A stretch of 64,000 nucleotides of DNA from Symplocastrum torsivum CPER-KK1 (GCA_019358875.1 JAHHIF010000012.1:102524-166523); one strand, 5' to 3'. Positions 54,098-63,897 are shown, counted from the first letter of the stretch. Numbers and translations are program-made. The notes: generated from the sequence alone by a model not told the origin.

Positions 54098-55174
54098 CTA
54101 GTGACTGTTGGGTTGGCTCATGGCAGATGTCAGCACGTTACCAAGTACCTTGATTAATGTTTCATTCTGCTCAGGAGTGCCAATCGTGATGCGTAACTTA
54201 TCGTCTAACCGAGGTTGGTTGAAGTATCGGACTAAGATTCCACGTTGCTTAAGGGTTTCGTAGAGGTGTTGAGCGTTGCCTGATGGTGACTGCGCTAAGA
54301 GAAAGTTAGCTTGTGATGGTAAGACATAAAAGCCCAATTTCTCAAGCTCTCTAGCCATCTGGCTTCTGGAAGCCTTAATCTTCTCAGCATTAGCATTTTT
54401 GTGACTTTGATCTGCGATCGCAGCTGCTCCAACAGCAGAAGCAACAGCATCCACGTTATAGCTATCTTTAACCTTAATCAATCCTTCCAGCAGCAATGGG
54501 TTTGCCACACCGAAACCTAACCTCAACCCAGCCATTGAGTAGCCCTTAGACAAGGTTCTCAAAATGATCACATTGTCGTGCTGTTTTACCAATTCCAGTG
54601 CATCTGACTCGGCGAAATCTACATAGGCTTCGTCCACAACCAACACACCAGATAACTGTCTAGCTAGCTTATCCAGCAGTTCTACTGGCACAATAGTTCC
54701 AGATGGACTATTCGGAGAAGCGATAAACGTTACGGCTCCTTGAGCGGCAATTAATTGCTCAACTGGTAAGCTGTAGTCCTCGTGATAGGGGACTTCCACA
54801 AATTCTGCTCCTTGAATTTGTGACAAGGTGCGGTATAAGACGTAAGTGGGCATCGGATAAACCACTTGTCGCCGTGGCTCAGTGCAAGCACGAACAATCA
54901 TCGTCAAAAGGTCATCACTACCATTACCGACAAGAATCCAATCAGCAGGTACTCCCAAGACTTGACTCGCAGCTTGGCAAAACGCTTTTGCCATGGGATC
55001 AGGGTAGCGCCGCAGAAGCTCTCCCGGCAATTCCTGTAGTACCTTCAATGCCTCAGGAGAGGGGGGATAGGGATTCTCATTCGTGTTTAACTTGATGACT
55101 TTTGCCTCTGGTGGTGGCTGCTCACCAGGCGCGTAACCGGACATATCATTAATATTTGGGCGAAAGTAAGTCAT
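54098..55174 (-). CDS. hisC: Histidinol-phosphate aminotransferase
   Basis: 358 residues, fold-type I PLP enzyme for histidine biosynthesis (also able to serve other aromatic amino acids). Seen are L-N-T-N-E-N-P-Y-P-P-S-P near 30, V-G-N-G-S-D-D-L near 82, the PLP-binding D-E-A-Y near 181, and the Schiff-base Lys in R-T-L-S-K-G-Y-S-M-A-G-L-R near 207-219. Y-F-N-Q-P-R-L near the end and R-I-T-I-G-T are substrate-site segments of HisC. It is a lone gene, unrelated to the polysaccharide locus, and ends 755 bases from its neighbour. The start ATG is the first in frame. Confidence 0.93.
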   Translation of the reverse strand: MTYFRPNINDMSGYAPGEQPPPEAKVIKLNTNENPYPPSPEALKVLQELPGELLRRYPDPMAKAFCQAASQVLGVPADWILVGNGSDDLLTMIVRACTEPRRQVVYPMPTYVLYRTLSQIQGAEFVEVPYHEDYSLPVEQLIAAQGAVTFIASPNSPSGTIVPVELLDKLARQLSGVLVVDEAYVDFAESDALELVKQHDNVIILRTLSKGYSMAGLRLGFGVANPLLLEGLIKVKDSYNVDAVASAVGAAAIADQSHKNANAEKIKASRSQMARELEKLGFYVLPSQANFLLAQSPSGNAQHLYETLKQRGILVRYFNQPRLDDKLRITIGTPEQNETLIKVLGNVLTSAMSQPNSH

Positions 55175-55389
55175 GAGATGACAAGCTAATGGTTGAGGTT
55201 TTTACTCAGATCTTGGTTTTACCTCAGAACTTACACCATTCTCGGTAAGCTACCAATCCCGCCCGGAACTTCCCTGGCGGATGATGCGAACGGTGCAAGC
55301 TCTCAGTTTACTGACAGGTTAGCGGACTTTACTTTACCCCATCTTGATTAGCGGGACTTAAACAAAAATAAAGATTAAAGCAAGTTATA

Positions 55390-56449
55390 ATGTTTACGAA
55401 GCAAGCACTTCACGCTGAGGTTTCTCCCAATGAAAGAGACAACTCCTGCCGCCATGCCCCATGCTTTGACAGATGGTGTAAACGCTTTGATGATTTGTTG
55501 ACGCATCAAGCGCAAAAACGGGAGTTTAGAAACTATATTGGGGGATTATTAGGGGAAAGCGAACGAAAAAACCTATCTCAAATGGCGGATAACGCGGTGG
55601 GAGTGACGTACCACCGATTGCACCCTTGGTGCGCCTGATTTCGGAGGAAACCTCCGAGGCGGCGCATCCGCTTTTTGACGGAAGCGCCCTGGAAGGCTCA
55701 AGAGGTAAATGAGCGCCGTTTAGAGGTGATGAAGAGGATATCGACCTGGCATTGTGCTGATTGATGCAGGCTATGGCAATAACACAACGTTTCTGAGCGA
55801 ACTAGAAAAGAGGAGACTAAAATATTTAGGGGGATTAGCCAAAAACCGCAACGTGATAATTGAAATACAGGCAAATAAGCGAGAAGAGATCCGATTAGAT
55901 GATTTAGCTGAATCATTACATATGGAAGCTTTCACTCCGATTCAACTCAATCTAGATAAACCCAAAACCGTTTGGGTGGCTCCTGTTGAAGTTGAACTCT
56001 CACAGCTAGAAGGAACGAGAACAATTGCTATCGTCATGAATGCTTGCTCCTTCCAACAAGCCAGTGATCTTGATTATTTTATTACGAATGTTGATGGCTC
56101 AACGGCGACAGCCGAATCGATAGTAACCACCTATTCTCAAAGAAACTGGGTAGACGGTTTCTATCGGGAAGCTCTCGTGCTGGTTGGGGCTATCCGAATA
56201 TCAAATTAGAGACTCTCCGCAGTCTGCTAAGACATTTTATTCTTGTATTTTGTGCTTACACTTTCATTGTATGGCACACCTTAACAGGAGGATTAAGACG
56301 AAGGTGGGCATCCAAACCTTTAAACACTTTTGTTGATGCATGTTTAGGCGTTTCGCACAGCCATGTCTTTCCGTTTTGTTGAGTGGTTGAACCACAATCG
56401 TGACGTATTCGCCGCGAACATCGCTTCTTTAGGCTTTGTTTGGTCTTGA
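55390..56449 (+). pseudogene. IS701-family transposase, disrupted
   Basis: Recognisable pieces: F-D-R-W-C-K-R-F and G-G-L-L-G-E-S-E-R-K-N-L at the start, L-I-D-A-G-Y-G-N-N-T-T-F in the middle, and R-F-V-E-W-L-N-H-N-R-D-V-F-A-A-N with the stop at 56447-56449. A 48-base hairpin insertion (55624-55671) puts a stop after residue 80. About 100 residues of the centre (between E-V-M-K-R and G-I-V-L-I-D) are missing, and several shifts occur after 56190. It cannot make an active transposase. Confidence 0.85.
55624..55671. repeat. Very small hairpin repeat inserted in the IS701 transposase
   Basis: GGTGCGCC pairs with GGCGCATCC and CGGAGG-aaa-CCTCCG forms the tip. The transposase reading frame resumes right after it: T-T-T-T-T-G-A-C-G encodes F-L-T-E-A-P-W, the normal continuation of Y-H-R-L-H. 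So the piece was added inside the gene. Confidence 0.7.
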
Positions 56450-56502
56450 AATTTGTTTAAGTCCCGATAACAAACAACAAACAACAAACGACAAAAAGAC
56501 CC

Positions 56503-57834
56503 ATGGCTTTACACTTAATCTCTAAACAACACCGTGATGATTTTCGCCGTCGCTTCTTCCGGCTAGCGAGTGTCAATGTCCTCTCCAATCTCATGGTTCC
56601 CATCGCGGGTTTAGTGGATGTGGCGTTTCTGGGACACTTGGCAGAAATTCGTCACTTGGCTGGAGTTGCCTTAGCCACTGTTCTGTTCAACTACATCTAC
56701 TGGACGTTTGGTTTCCTACGCATGGCTACCACTGGGACGACAGCGCAAGCGGTGGGACGTTCTGATGAAGATGCAGTGTTACTGGCTCTTTTGCGTAACG
56801 GTGTACTTGCGTTGGGCTTAGGGTTCATCATCCTAGTCTTGCAGTACCCGTTACGAGAACTTGGCTTTGCCTTGTTGAGTGCAACACCAGAAGTCAAGGC
56901 TTCGGGAATTGCCTACTACAATGCTTTGATTTGGGGCGCACCTGCAACATTGCTCAACTTTGTCTTGATTGGTTGGTTTTTGGGGCGTGAACAAGGTGGT
57001 AGGGTTTTGCTGTTGTCGGTAGTCGGGAATGGCACAAATATTGTGCTGGACTACCTGTTTATTGTCCGGTTGGGGTGGGAAAGTGCAGGCGCAGCTATTG
57101 GTACAGCGGCGAGTCAGTACTTGATGTTGATTGTTGGGGTAATTCTTATCTATCGGGAACACTGGTTTGGGAAGGTAAAGGCAGTAGTTGGACAAATTCT
57201 CGATCCATCTGCTCTGAAAGCTGGCTTTGCTCTCAATGGTGATATCTTAGTGCGTACTTTTGTCCTTGTTTCGACCTTTGCGTTGTTCACCAATCTCAGT
57301 TCGGGTTTCGGAACTGTTGTGCTAGCCACTAACACGTTACTTTTACAGGTAGTGACTTTAGCTGCTTACTTTATTGATGGACTAGCTTTTGCGACTGAAA
57401 GTTTTGCCGGAATCTTTCGCGGCAAAGGTGCGAGTGAGCAACTAGTTCCTTTAGTACGAATCTCTGGGGGAAGTAGTTTAATCATGGGACTCCTCTTCGC
57501 CCTTGTCTTTAACCTGTTTCCAATTTCTCTATTTGGGCTTTTGACGAACCATAAAGAGGTAATTGAGCCGATTCGCAATTATGTCGGGTGGTTAGTTCCT
57601 ATTCTCGGCTTCGGATCGATCGCATATATGTTAGATGGGTACTTCTTGGGCTTAATGGAAGGGCGTATCCTCCGAACTTCAACAGTCATAGCAGCTTTAG
57701 TCGGGTTTGCTCCAGTCGCACTGCTGGCTTGGTGGTTCCACAGTAGTCAGTTGTTGTGGTTGGCTCTATCGTTGTTCATGGTAGGAAGAGTCGTTACCCT
57801 TGCGGTGAAAGTACCGAGGACGTTCAATAATTAG
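56503..57834 (+). CDS. MATE-family efflux transporter (DinF-like)
   Basis: 443 residues, about twelve membrane helices. The first helix block has L-M-V-P-I-A-G-L-V-D-V-A-F-L-G-H-L and T-T-G-T-T-A-Q-A-V-G-R-S-D-E near residue 80, typical of DinF-type MATE proteins. These export drugs or metabolites with Na+ or H+. The 57862 methyltransferase follows 27 bases after it with an AGGAGG site, so they probably form an operon. The IS701 remnant ends 37 bases upstream, so the native promoter may have been altered. Substrate is unknown. Confidence 0.88.
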   Translation: MALHLISKQHRDDFRRRFFRLASVNVLSNLMVPIAGLVDVAFLGHLAEIRHLAGVALATVLFNYIYWTFGFLRMATTGTTAQAVGRSDEDAVLLALLRNGVLALGLGFIILVLQYPLRELGFALLSATPEVKASGIAYYNALIWGAPATLLNFVLIGWFLGREQGGRVLLLSVVGNGTNIVLDYLFIVRLGWESAGAAIGTAASQYLMLIVGVILIYREHWFGKVKAVVGQILDPSALKAGFALNGDILVRTFVLVSTFALFTNLSSGFGTVVLATNTLLLQVVTLAAYFIDGLAFATESFAGIFRGKGASEQLVPLVRISGGSSLIMGLLFALVFNLFPISLFGLLTNHKEVIEPIRNYVGWLVPILGFGSIAYMLDGYFLGLMEGRILRTSTVIAALVGFAPVALLAWWFHSSQLLWLALSLFMVGRVVTLAVKVPRTFNN

Positions 57835-57861
57835 GTTCAGGAATTAGATCAGGAGGCATCA

Positions 57862-58533
57862 ATGCAGCGAGTTACTGAACCGGAAGTTATGGATACTCAG
57901 GAAGAAGCGATCGCCTATGATGCGATGGACTTCACTGAGGTTAATACTGCCTTTGCTAAACGGGCGATTGAACTCGGTTCACTATCAGGCTTAATGCTTG
58001 ATGCTGGGACTGGGACTGCACGCATTCCTATCCTTATTTGTCAAGAGCGTCCACAATGGCAAATTATCGGCATCGATCTTGCTGAATCTATGCTGCAAGT
58101 AGGTAGAAAGAATGTTGAGCAAGCTGGCTTACAACAACAAATTACCCTAGAATCCGTTGATGCCAAGCAGTTGCCTTATGCCGATGCTCACTTTGATATG
58201 GTGATTTCCAATAGCTTGATTCATCACCTACCCGATCCATTACCCTTCTTAAAAGAACTGAAGCGTGTTTTGAAACCCAACGGGGGAATCCTCATTCGTG
58301 ATTTACTTCGACCAATGAATGAGGACATTATGAATGGCTTAGTGGATAGTATCGGGACTGAGTACGATGAGCATCAAAAAATGCTGTTTCGCGATTCTCT
58401 CCACGCCGCTTTTACCTTAGATGAAGTGAACCAGCTTGTTTCAGATGCGGGTTTGGAGGGTGCTAAGCTTTATCAATCTTCAGATCGCCACTGGACACTA
58501 GACCAGCTCGGCAGAAATAACCCACCAGCCTAG
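57862..58533 (+). CDS. Class I SAM-dependent methyltransferase
   Basis: 223 residues. L-M-L-D-A-G-T-G-T-A-R-I-P near residue 45 is motif I. I-I-G-I-D-L-A-E-S-M-L follows, then the motif around V-D-A-K-Q-L-P-Y-A-D-A-H-F-D-M-V and I-S-N-S-L-I-H-H-L, as in UbiE/COQ5-like and related methyltransferases. A clear ribosome-binding site AGGAGG (57851-57856) precedes the ATG. It follows the MATE exporter, suggesting methylation of an exported compound; the acceptor cannot be read from the sequence. The last four bases overlap the tail of the decayed IS630 transposase on the other strand. Confidence 0.87.
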   Translation: MQRVTEPEVMDTQEEAIAYDAMDFTEVNTAFAKRAIELGSLSGLMLDAGTGTARIPILICQERPQWQIIGIDLAESMLQVGRKNVEQAGLQQQITLESVDAKQLPYADAHFDMVISNSLIHHLPDPLPFLKELKRVLKPNGGILIRDLLRPMNEDIMNGLVDSIGTEYDEHQKMLFRDSLHAAFTLDEVNQLVSDAGLEGAKLYQSSDRHWTLDQLGRNNPPA

Positions 58534-59535
58534 CCCGCATCTGGGAAACCCTCAAACTTCCATTGAAAGGGTTTAGCAAATGTGTGATTGTAATAAGCAA
58601 TAAAGTTAATAATTTTTTGCTTGAGGTCTTGGGTTGAGGTAAAGTTACCTCGCTTAAGCAAGCGCCGCATCAAAATGCTAAACCAACATTCAATCTGATT
58701 GAGCCAAGATGTATGTTTGGGAATATAAACAAAGTGAATTCGATGCTTGGAGTCAGATAAGAAAGCTTTTCGAGTTTTCAACGAACAAGAGGATACCTGT
58801 TTTTTGCTTGACTCCCAAATCAGTCACAATACGGCAGCGTTCTGCTACCAGACGTACCAAGGATTCGGACTCTTCGGAATGCCCTGCGTCAATAATTCCA
58901 AGGCTTTTCGGTGTAGCTGACAGATATAAGTTACTTGTTGTCTAAATTCAACAGGGTCGTCAGGATTAGCATTGAGCCAATACCGATGACGATAGCGAAG
59001 CGTTAGCGAGTCTTCGAGCGTCTGGGGTTGTAGAGTAGCTTCATGCGTAAAAAACGACCGACACTTCGGGGTGAAATTTTCTCCACAATCCCTCGTTTTA
59101 TTGCTTCAGCGGCTAACTCAGTTGGAGTCCAATGACTGACAGGATAGCCCGATGCTTGAGGACTTTCACTTTTCTAAGCTACAATTTGAACGACCTGCTC
59201 TGTACTGAAGTAGTTAGTAGTCCCAGTCCGGTCGCGATCGCTTAAAACTCTGCTAATTAACGCCATCAACTCTCGGTCACTGCCATTTTCTGCTTCTACA
59301 GTTGCCAGTTGAGGAGTCGCCGCTAGCCATCTTTCTCGCCATAAGCGCACTTGACCCCACACGAAAAAGCAACTCTTGAGCGAGCTGGTTGTTACTCGCT
59401 CCAGTGGCAGCCAACAAGATCAACTGCGAGCGCCTCACCAGGCGATAAGGGAACGCGAGAGCGACGCACTATCTGTTTGAGTAGGGTTTGTTGTCTTGAG
59501 GAGAGGATAATTTTTTCCGCTTGGGGGTTGGGCAT
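58530..59535 (-). pseudogene. IS630-family transposase, multiply disrupted
   Basis: Fragments in order on the minus strand: M-P-N-P-Q-A-E-K-I-I at 59535, V-W-G-Q-V-R-L-W-R-E-R-W and L-I-S-R-V-L-S-D near 59300, then H-W-T-P-T-E-L-A, R-Y-W-L-N-A-N-P-D-D-P near 58960, I-D-A-G-H-S-E-E near 58880, and the end F-V-Y-I-P-K-H-T-S-W-L-N-Q-I-E with F-I-A-Y-Y-N to 58530. These are the HTH and DDE parts of IS630 transposases. Stops and frame changes separate them, and a short repeat was inserted at 58990-59020. The product is dead. No terminal repeats were located. Confidence 0.85.
58990..59020. repeat. Very small repeat inserted in the IS630 transposase
   Basis: About 30 bases (GATAGCGAAGCG, then GTTAGCGAGTC and TTCGAGCG) lie between the codons for L-Q-P-Q and R-H-R-Y-W, which are adjacent in the family as I recall it. 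GATAGCGAAGCG is also present at 15335. It keeps the frame (ten codons). Confidence 0.5.
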
Positions 59536-60239
59536 GGACTCTAGTTGTCAACTTGCTTGTCTTTTGAGCATTTGGTTATTGGCAGTTTACCTCAATTTTC
59601 ACCCCTGTCTAGGCTGGTGGGTTACTTCTGCCGAGCTGGTCTAGTAGTCATCTGCCCTAGTCTGACAATTTACAAGAGATTGCATAAGCGATCCGAAACA
59701 ATCCACAATCGCTTCCAAGAAACTGTAGACGTTAAACATACCCGCTTCCAGCTTTCTTTCCCCAAATCTCTAAGGGCTTTTTATGAGCATGAAATTAGCT
59801 GTGAGGATTAACGTAACCTTGTTACAGTATCCAGTATTCAAATGCGAACAAAGCAGACATTAGCTATTGAGGATAGGGTTAAACCAACAGCAAGCCACAA
59901 GATAAATTTGTTTCTAATTATAAAAAATGCCCTAATCTATACGATTAAGGCTAAAGCTTACACATGTTTTTTTGAGTGATGTTTACGCTGAGGCAAGGCT
60001 GATATCAAGTTGCATTCAAACACTGCACCTGAATATATAGCATTTCTCTGTTACGCGCTTGTACAGCAGAGAAACCTAACCCCCAACCCCTTCCCTGCAA
60101 GGGAAGGGGAGTAAGAATCAAAGCCTTTCTCCTTGTAGGAGAGAGGTCAAAGTGTACCGCATCTAACCGAGAACCTCTATAATGCAATGCCTCAGCTACT
60201 AGCTGAATGCCGATGGCTGACCGCTACAACGTGACAACC
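59536..60239. other. Gap with a dispersed hairpin repeat
   Basis: No gene is supported. It contains the hairpin pair at 60087-60146; other parts are AT-rich without structure that I can see. Confidence 0.5.
60087..60146. repeat. Cyanobacterial dispersed repeat with two hairpins
   Basis: CCCCTTCCCT (60087-60096), gca, AGGGAAGGGG (60100-60109) is a perfect hairpin. CCTTTCTCC (60124) and GGAGAGAGG (to 60146) form a second, with one mismatch. The preceding AACCTAACCCCCAACCCC is the usual leader of this family. Confidence 0.8.
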
Positions 60240-60587
60240 CTACACTACACGAAAGATAAACGGGTAGCGATAAGACTGGTTAGGATTGCCTAAAGACTGG
60301 AGGATTGCCAGAATTGGCGGTACCCAATGGAAAAGGAAAAATATTGGTATTAAGATTATCCCCAGCAATCCTAAGGTCAGGAAAACTAACACGCCAACAA
60401 TCACTTCATATACCCACACATTGAGGTGGAAATTGATAGCTTCTTTAGCGCTTTCTTTGACAACTGGGTCATCTGATGTGAACAGTATTCCTATTGGTAT
60501 CGCAATAGACAAAACCAAAGAACTAAAAAAGATTGACCCATGACTTAGCGCTGATAATAGCTTTCGCTTGTCTTGGTCGTATTCCAT
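60240..60587 (-). CDS. DUF4870 small membrane protein
   Basis: 115 residues with three membrane helices (about 15-35, 55-80, 85-105). L-S-A-L-S-H-G-S-I-F-F-S-S at the start and A-K-E-A-I-N-F-H-L-N-V-W-V-Y near residue 45 match the DUF4870 family, which resembles Tic20-like proteins. Function is unknown. It is transcribed away from prfC, with a 237-base gap that would hold both promoters. Confidence 0.85.
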   Translation of the reverse strand: MEYDQDKRKLLSALSHGSIFFSSLVLSIAIPIGILFTSDDPVVKESAKEAINFHLNVWVYEVIVGVLVFLTLGLLGIILIPIFFLFHWVPPILAILQSLGNPNQSYRYPFIFRVV

Positions 60588-60824
60588 AAAAATGACTCCC
60601 TAATCCCATCAAAGCTTACTTAGCCTCTACCCACGACTGTATCACGCACCCTTATAAAGATAGGTCGTAAATGCCGTCCAGAATTGGGGAGGCTAACGCG
60701 AAAGAGTCAGAATCTAATTTATTAGACTTTTTAAACTAAGGGAGATCGAGGCGTCTTGCTACTGAACGGGAATCTCAATCACAAATATAATGATTCTTGA
60801 GAGTTCCCTAACGATGCTTTTTGG

Positions 60825-62453
60825 ATGTCCACTGAAATTGAAGCTGAACTGCAAACTGCTGTTGAACATCGACGCAACTTTGCAATTATTTCCCACCCGG
60901 ACGCGGGTAAGACAACGCTAACAGAAAAGCTCTTACTCTATGGAGGTGCGATTCACGAAGCGGGTGCCGTCAAGGCACGTAAATCCCAGCGCAAGGCTAC
61001 TTCTGACTGGATGGAAATGGAGCAACAACGGGGAATTTCAATTACCTCGACGGTGTTGCAGTTTGAATATCAGGATTGTCAGATCAATTTATTGGACACG
61101 CCTGGTCACCAAGATTTTAGTGAAGACACCTATCGGACACTTGCTGCCGCCGATAATGCGGTGATGCTGATTGATGCGGCTAAAGGTCTGGAGACACAAA
61201 CGCGGAAGTTGTTTGAAGTCTGTCGGCTGCGGAGTCTCCCGATTTTCACGTTCGTGAATAAACTTGATCGTCCCGGACGCGAACCGTTGGAACTGCTAGA
61301 TGAGATTGAGCAGGAACTAGGGTTGCAGACGTATGCGGTAAACTGGCCGATTGGGATAGGCGATCGCTTTAAGGGTGTTTTTGACCGACGCAGCCAACAA
61401 ATTCACCTATTTGAGCGGAGTGCCCACGGTAGCCGCGAGGCAAAAGATACGGTCATCGATTTAGGTGACCCTCGGCTTGAAGAGCTTTTGGCTCAAGACC
61501 TCTATTATCAGCTAAAGGAAGATTTAGAACTGATTGAAGGTATTGGTCCGGAACTGGATTTAGAACTGGTTCATCAAGGCAAAATGACACCAGTATTCTT
61601 TGGGAGTGCGATGACAAATTTTGGTGTCCAACTGTTTTTGGATGGCTTTCTGAACTATGCGCTTAAACCAGAAGGTCGCCTTTCCTCATTAGGTGAGATT
61701 CCCCCAACTTATCCAGAGTTCACAGGGTTTGTCTTCAAGCTACAAGCCAACATGGACCCGAAGCACCGGGATAGAGTCGCTTTTGTTCGGGTTTGTACGG
61801 GTAAGTTTGAGAAAGACATGACGGTGAATCATGCCCGCACTGGTAAGATAGTGCGTCTGTCAAGACCTCAAAAACTCTTTGCTCAAGACCGGGAATCGAT
61901 TGATGTTGCCTATCCAGGTGATGTAATTGGATTGAACAATCCTGGAGTTTTTGCGATCGGTGACACGATTTATAACGGCAAGAAATTGGAGTATGAAGGG
62001 ATTCCCTGCTTTTCTCCAGAACTATTTGCTTATCTGAGAAATCCCAACCCTTCCAAGTTCAAGCAATTCCAAAAAGGGGTTACTGAATTGCGGGAAGAAG
62101 GGGCAGTGCAAATTATGTACTCCGTGGATGAAGCGAAGCGTGACCCAATTCTTGCGGCTGTTGGCCAGTTGCAATTTGAGGTGGTGCAATTTCGCTTACA
62201 GAATGAGTACGGTGTTGAAACTCGGCTGGAGATGCTACCTTACAGTGTTGCCCGTTGGGTAGCGGGTGGCTGGGAAGCACTGCAAAAAGTGGGGCGTTTG
62301 TTTAACACGGTAACGGTGAAAGATAACTGGGGACGCCCTGTGCTGCTGTTTAAAAATGAGTGGAATTTGCAGCAGGTAGAATCTGACCATCCAGATTTGA
62401 AGTTAAAGTCCTCAGCACCTGTTTCGGCAGGGCAAGAACCTGTGTCTTTGTGA
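60825..62453 (+). CDS. prfC: Peptide chain release factor 3 (GTPase)
   Basis: 542 residues. It recycles RF1 and RF2 from the ribosome by GTP hydrolysis. G1 is [10 protein letters not shown] (about 22-31), G2 lies in R-G-I-S-I-T-S-T-V (about 70), G3 is [10 protein letters not shown] (about 91) and G4 is V-N-K-L-D-R-P-G (about 146). The domain III/V sequence follows, with [12 protein letters not shown]. Normal length for RF3 (E. coli 529). The start is the ATG at 60825, near a weak site. It is a single gene; a HIP1 hairpin follows the stop. Confidence 0.95.
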   Translation: MSTEIEAELQTAVEHRRNFAIISHPDAGKTTLTEKLLLYGGAIHEAGAVKARKSQRKATSDWMEMEQQRGISITSTVLQFEYQDCQINLLDTPGHQDFSEDTYRTLAAADNAVMLIDAAKGLETQTRKLFEVCRLRSLPIFTFVNKLDRPGREPLELLDEIEQELGLQTYAVNWPIGIGDRFKGVFDRRSQQIHLFERSAHGSREAKDTVIDLGDPRLEELLAQDLYYQLKEDLELIEGIGPELDLELVHQGKMTPVFFGSAMTNFGVQLFLDGFLNYALKPEGRLSSLGEIPPTYPEFTGFVFKLQANMDPKHRDRVAFVRVCTGKFEKDMTVNHARTGKIVRLSRPQKLFAQDRESIDVAYPGDVIGLNNPGVFAIGDTIYNGKKLEYEGIPCFSPELFAYLRNPNPSKFKQFQKGVTELREEGAVQIMYSVDEAKRDPILAAVGQLQFEVVQFRLQNEYGVETRLEMLPYSVARWVAGGWEALQKVGRLFNTVTVKDNWGRPVLLFKNEWNLQQVESDHPDLKLKSSAPVSAGQEPVSL

Positions 62454-62465
62454 TGAGTGAAGAAG

Positions 62466-62500
62466 AGCGATCGCGTTTTTGTATGAGATGCGATCGCTCG
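62466..62500. repeat. Hairpin made of two HIP1 sites
   Basis: GAGCGATCGC (62466-62475) and GCGATCGCTC (62491-62500) pair perfectly over ten bases with a 15-base loop. It follows prfC and could slow or end transcription, but no T-run follows. Confidence 0.6.
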
Positions 62501-62530
62501 TGAACATCCCCACTAATATTTCATCTGGTT

Positions 62531-63256
62531 ATGGTTTCTCAATTACAATCCCAAACGGAACAAGCACAGGTCATCTACCCAGATAGCGATGGAAAGCCAA
62601 TGGCAAATAATACCAAGCAATTTCGCTGGATTGTAGTGATTCAGCAAAATTTGGATTGGCTGTATGCAAATGACCCAAATGTGTTTGTTGCAGGGGATTT
62701 GTTTTGGTATCCAGTAGAAGGAAAGCCAAAGATTGTGAATGCCCCAGATGTGATGGTTGTGTTGGGGAGACCTAAAGGCAATCGCGGTTCCTATCAGCAG
62801 TGGAATGAGGACAATGTCGCGCCGCAAGTAGTGTTTGAAATTCTCTCTCCTGGCAATACCCAAGAAGAAATGGAGAGAAAGCTACTGTTTTATGATCGCT
62901 ACGGAGTCCAGGAGTATTACATTTATAATCCTGACAACAACCAGCTAAGGGGTTGGATACAGGATGAAGAGGGGTTAGATACGATTGCCTCACTCTCGGA
63001 CTGGATAAGTCCACAGTTGGGAATTCGCTTTGATTTGTCTGGAGAGGAGTTACAGATTTATCATCCAGATGGAACGAGGTTCTTATCTTACACGGAGATT
63101 AATCAGCAGTTAGAGCAAGAACGACAACGGGTACAACAGGCAGAAGAACAGCTAGAGCAAGAACGACAACGCGCTGAGGCAGAACGACAACGTGCTGAAG
63201 CAATGGAAGAGTTGTTAAGGCAGTATCGCGATCGCTTTGGTGAATTACCTGAGTAA
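62531..63256 (+). CDS. Uma2 family (DUF820) protein with a C-terminal coiled coil, copy 3
   Basis: 241 residues. V-N-A-P-D-V-M-V-V near 77, Q-V-V-F-E-I-L-S-P-G-N near 100 and G-V-Q-E-Y-Y-I-Y-N near 125 are the Uma2 motif set. The last 50 residues are Gln/Glu/Arg-rich heptads (E-Q-E-R-Q-R repeated), a coiled coil that the two tandem copies at 17094 and 17813 lack. The third group of the family differs more from those copies. The ATG at 62531 is 77 bases after prfC. Role unknown, as for the family. Confidence 0.85.
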   Translation: MVSQLQSQTEQAQVIYPDSDGKPMANNTKQFRWIVVIQQNLDWLYANDPNVFVAGDLFWYPVEGKPKIVNAPDVMVVLGRPKGNRGSYQQWNEDNVAPQVVFEILSPGNTQEEMERKLLFYDRYGVQEYYIYNPDNNQLRGWIQDEEGLDTIASLSDWISPQLGIRFDLSGEELQIYHPDGTRFLSYTEINQQLEQERQRVQQAEEQLEQERQRAEAERQRAEAMEELLRQYRDRFGELPE

Positions 63257-63271
63257 GTGAAAGTGCGATCA

Positions 63272-63514
63272 TTATCTTCTTAACCTATCCGCGCAGGTGT
63301 TTCCAGCCAAAAATTCATGTAACTCTTTGACAGGAACCGGAGCATTGTAGATGTTCTCTTGTGATTCATAAACATCTTGGAACGATTCAATCGCCTCTTT
63401 GAGCTTCGTGATCGCATCGTCTTGTGTATTTCCTTGACCTACTAATCCGTTCTCCAAGCACAACGCCACCCAGTAGCCCGCACTTCGTCTTAAAACAACT
63501 GTGTAAAAGTCCAT
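63272..63514 (-). CDS. HicB-like antitoxin, apparently orphan
   Basis: 80 residues. V-V-L-R-R-S-A-G-Y-W-V-A-L-C-L-E-N-G near the start, then G-Q-G-N-T-Q-D-D-A-I-T-K-L-K-E-A-I-E, is the partially degraded RNase-H-like fold of HicB antitoxins, which bind HicA mRNA interferases. HicA is normally adjacent, but no such gene is seen on either side. The C-terminal helix-turn-helix or ribbon-helix-helix of many HicB proteins is short or missing here. It may act alone or belong to a toxin elsewhere. Confidence 0.75.
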   Translation of the reverse strand: MDFYTVVLRRSAGYWVALCLENGLVGQGNTQDDAITKLKEAIESFQDVYESQENIYNAPVPVKELHEFLAGNTCADRLRR

Positions 63515-63709
63515 TTGCGTCTACTCCCTTTAATCGGCGGCATCAATTGGGGTTTCTCTAGTCTAGGGTGTAAACCCTTTAACTTACGATAGCAAGGGCG
63601 ATCACAGCTTATCCAAGAAGTGCGCTCGCTTCCGTGAATTACCGGAGTAAACTAAACTGAGAGCGCACTCCTTCATCTTTTTTCTGCCACCAATGGTGTC
63701 AGTTTTTTA

Positions 63710-63870
63710 TTAGCTTGATAGGTCAGGTTGAGTTTCAAAGCAGTTAATCAATTTCTGGATGTTGCGGGGAGATGTATGCAGCGTTCCCACTTCGTCACTC
63801 GCTAAGTCTAGATAACTGGTGTTTGAACTGAGGACGTTGTGACTGCCTACATAGGCGAATTTGTGATCGC
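63710..63870 (-). pseudogene. C-terminal fragment of a phospholipase D-like protein
   Basis: On the minus strand the frame reads D-H-K-F-A-Y-V-G-S-H-N-V-L-S-S, then D-E-V-G-T-L, with the stop at 63710-63712. F-A-Y-V-G-S-H-N and the later acidic E-V-G block resemble the second HKD half of PLD-like proteins. The upstream part is interrupted by a repeat with GGACTTACGCA and by stops, so only about 50 codons remain. The match is short; another family is possible. Confidence 0.45.
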
Positions 63871-63897
63871 AAACAGGACTTACGCAACTGTCACAAG

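Larger units (their letters stand above)
55352..56466 (+). mobile_element. IS701-family insertion sequence, decayed, both ends preserved
   Basis: CGGGACTTAAACAAA (55352-55366) and TTTGTTTAAGTCCCG (56452-56466) are perfect 15-base terminal inverted repeats around a broken IS701-type transposase gene. The 4-base flanks (TTAG on the left, ATAA on the right) do not match, so no clear target duplication is seen. The element is about 1.1 kb, shorter than typical IS701 members because of an internal loss. Confidence 0.85.
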
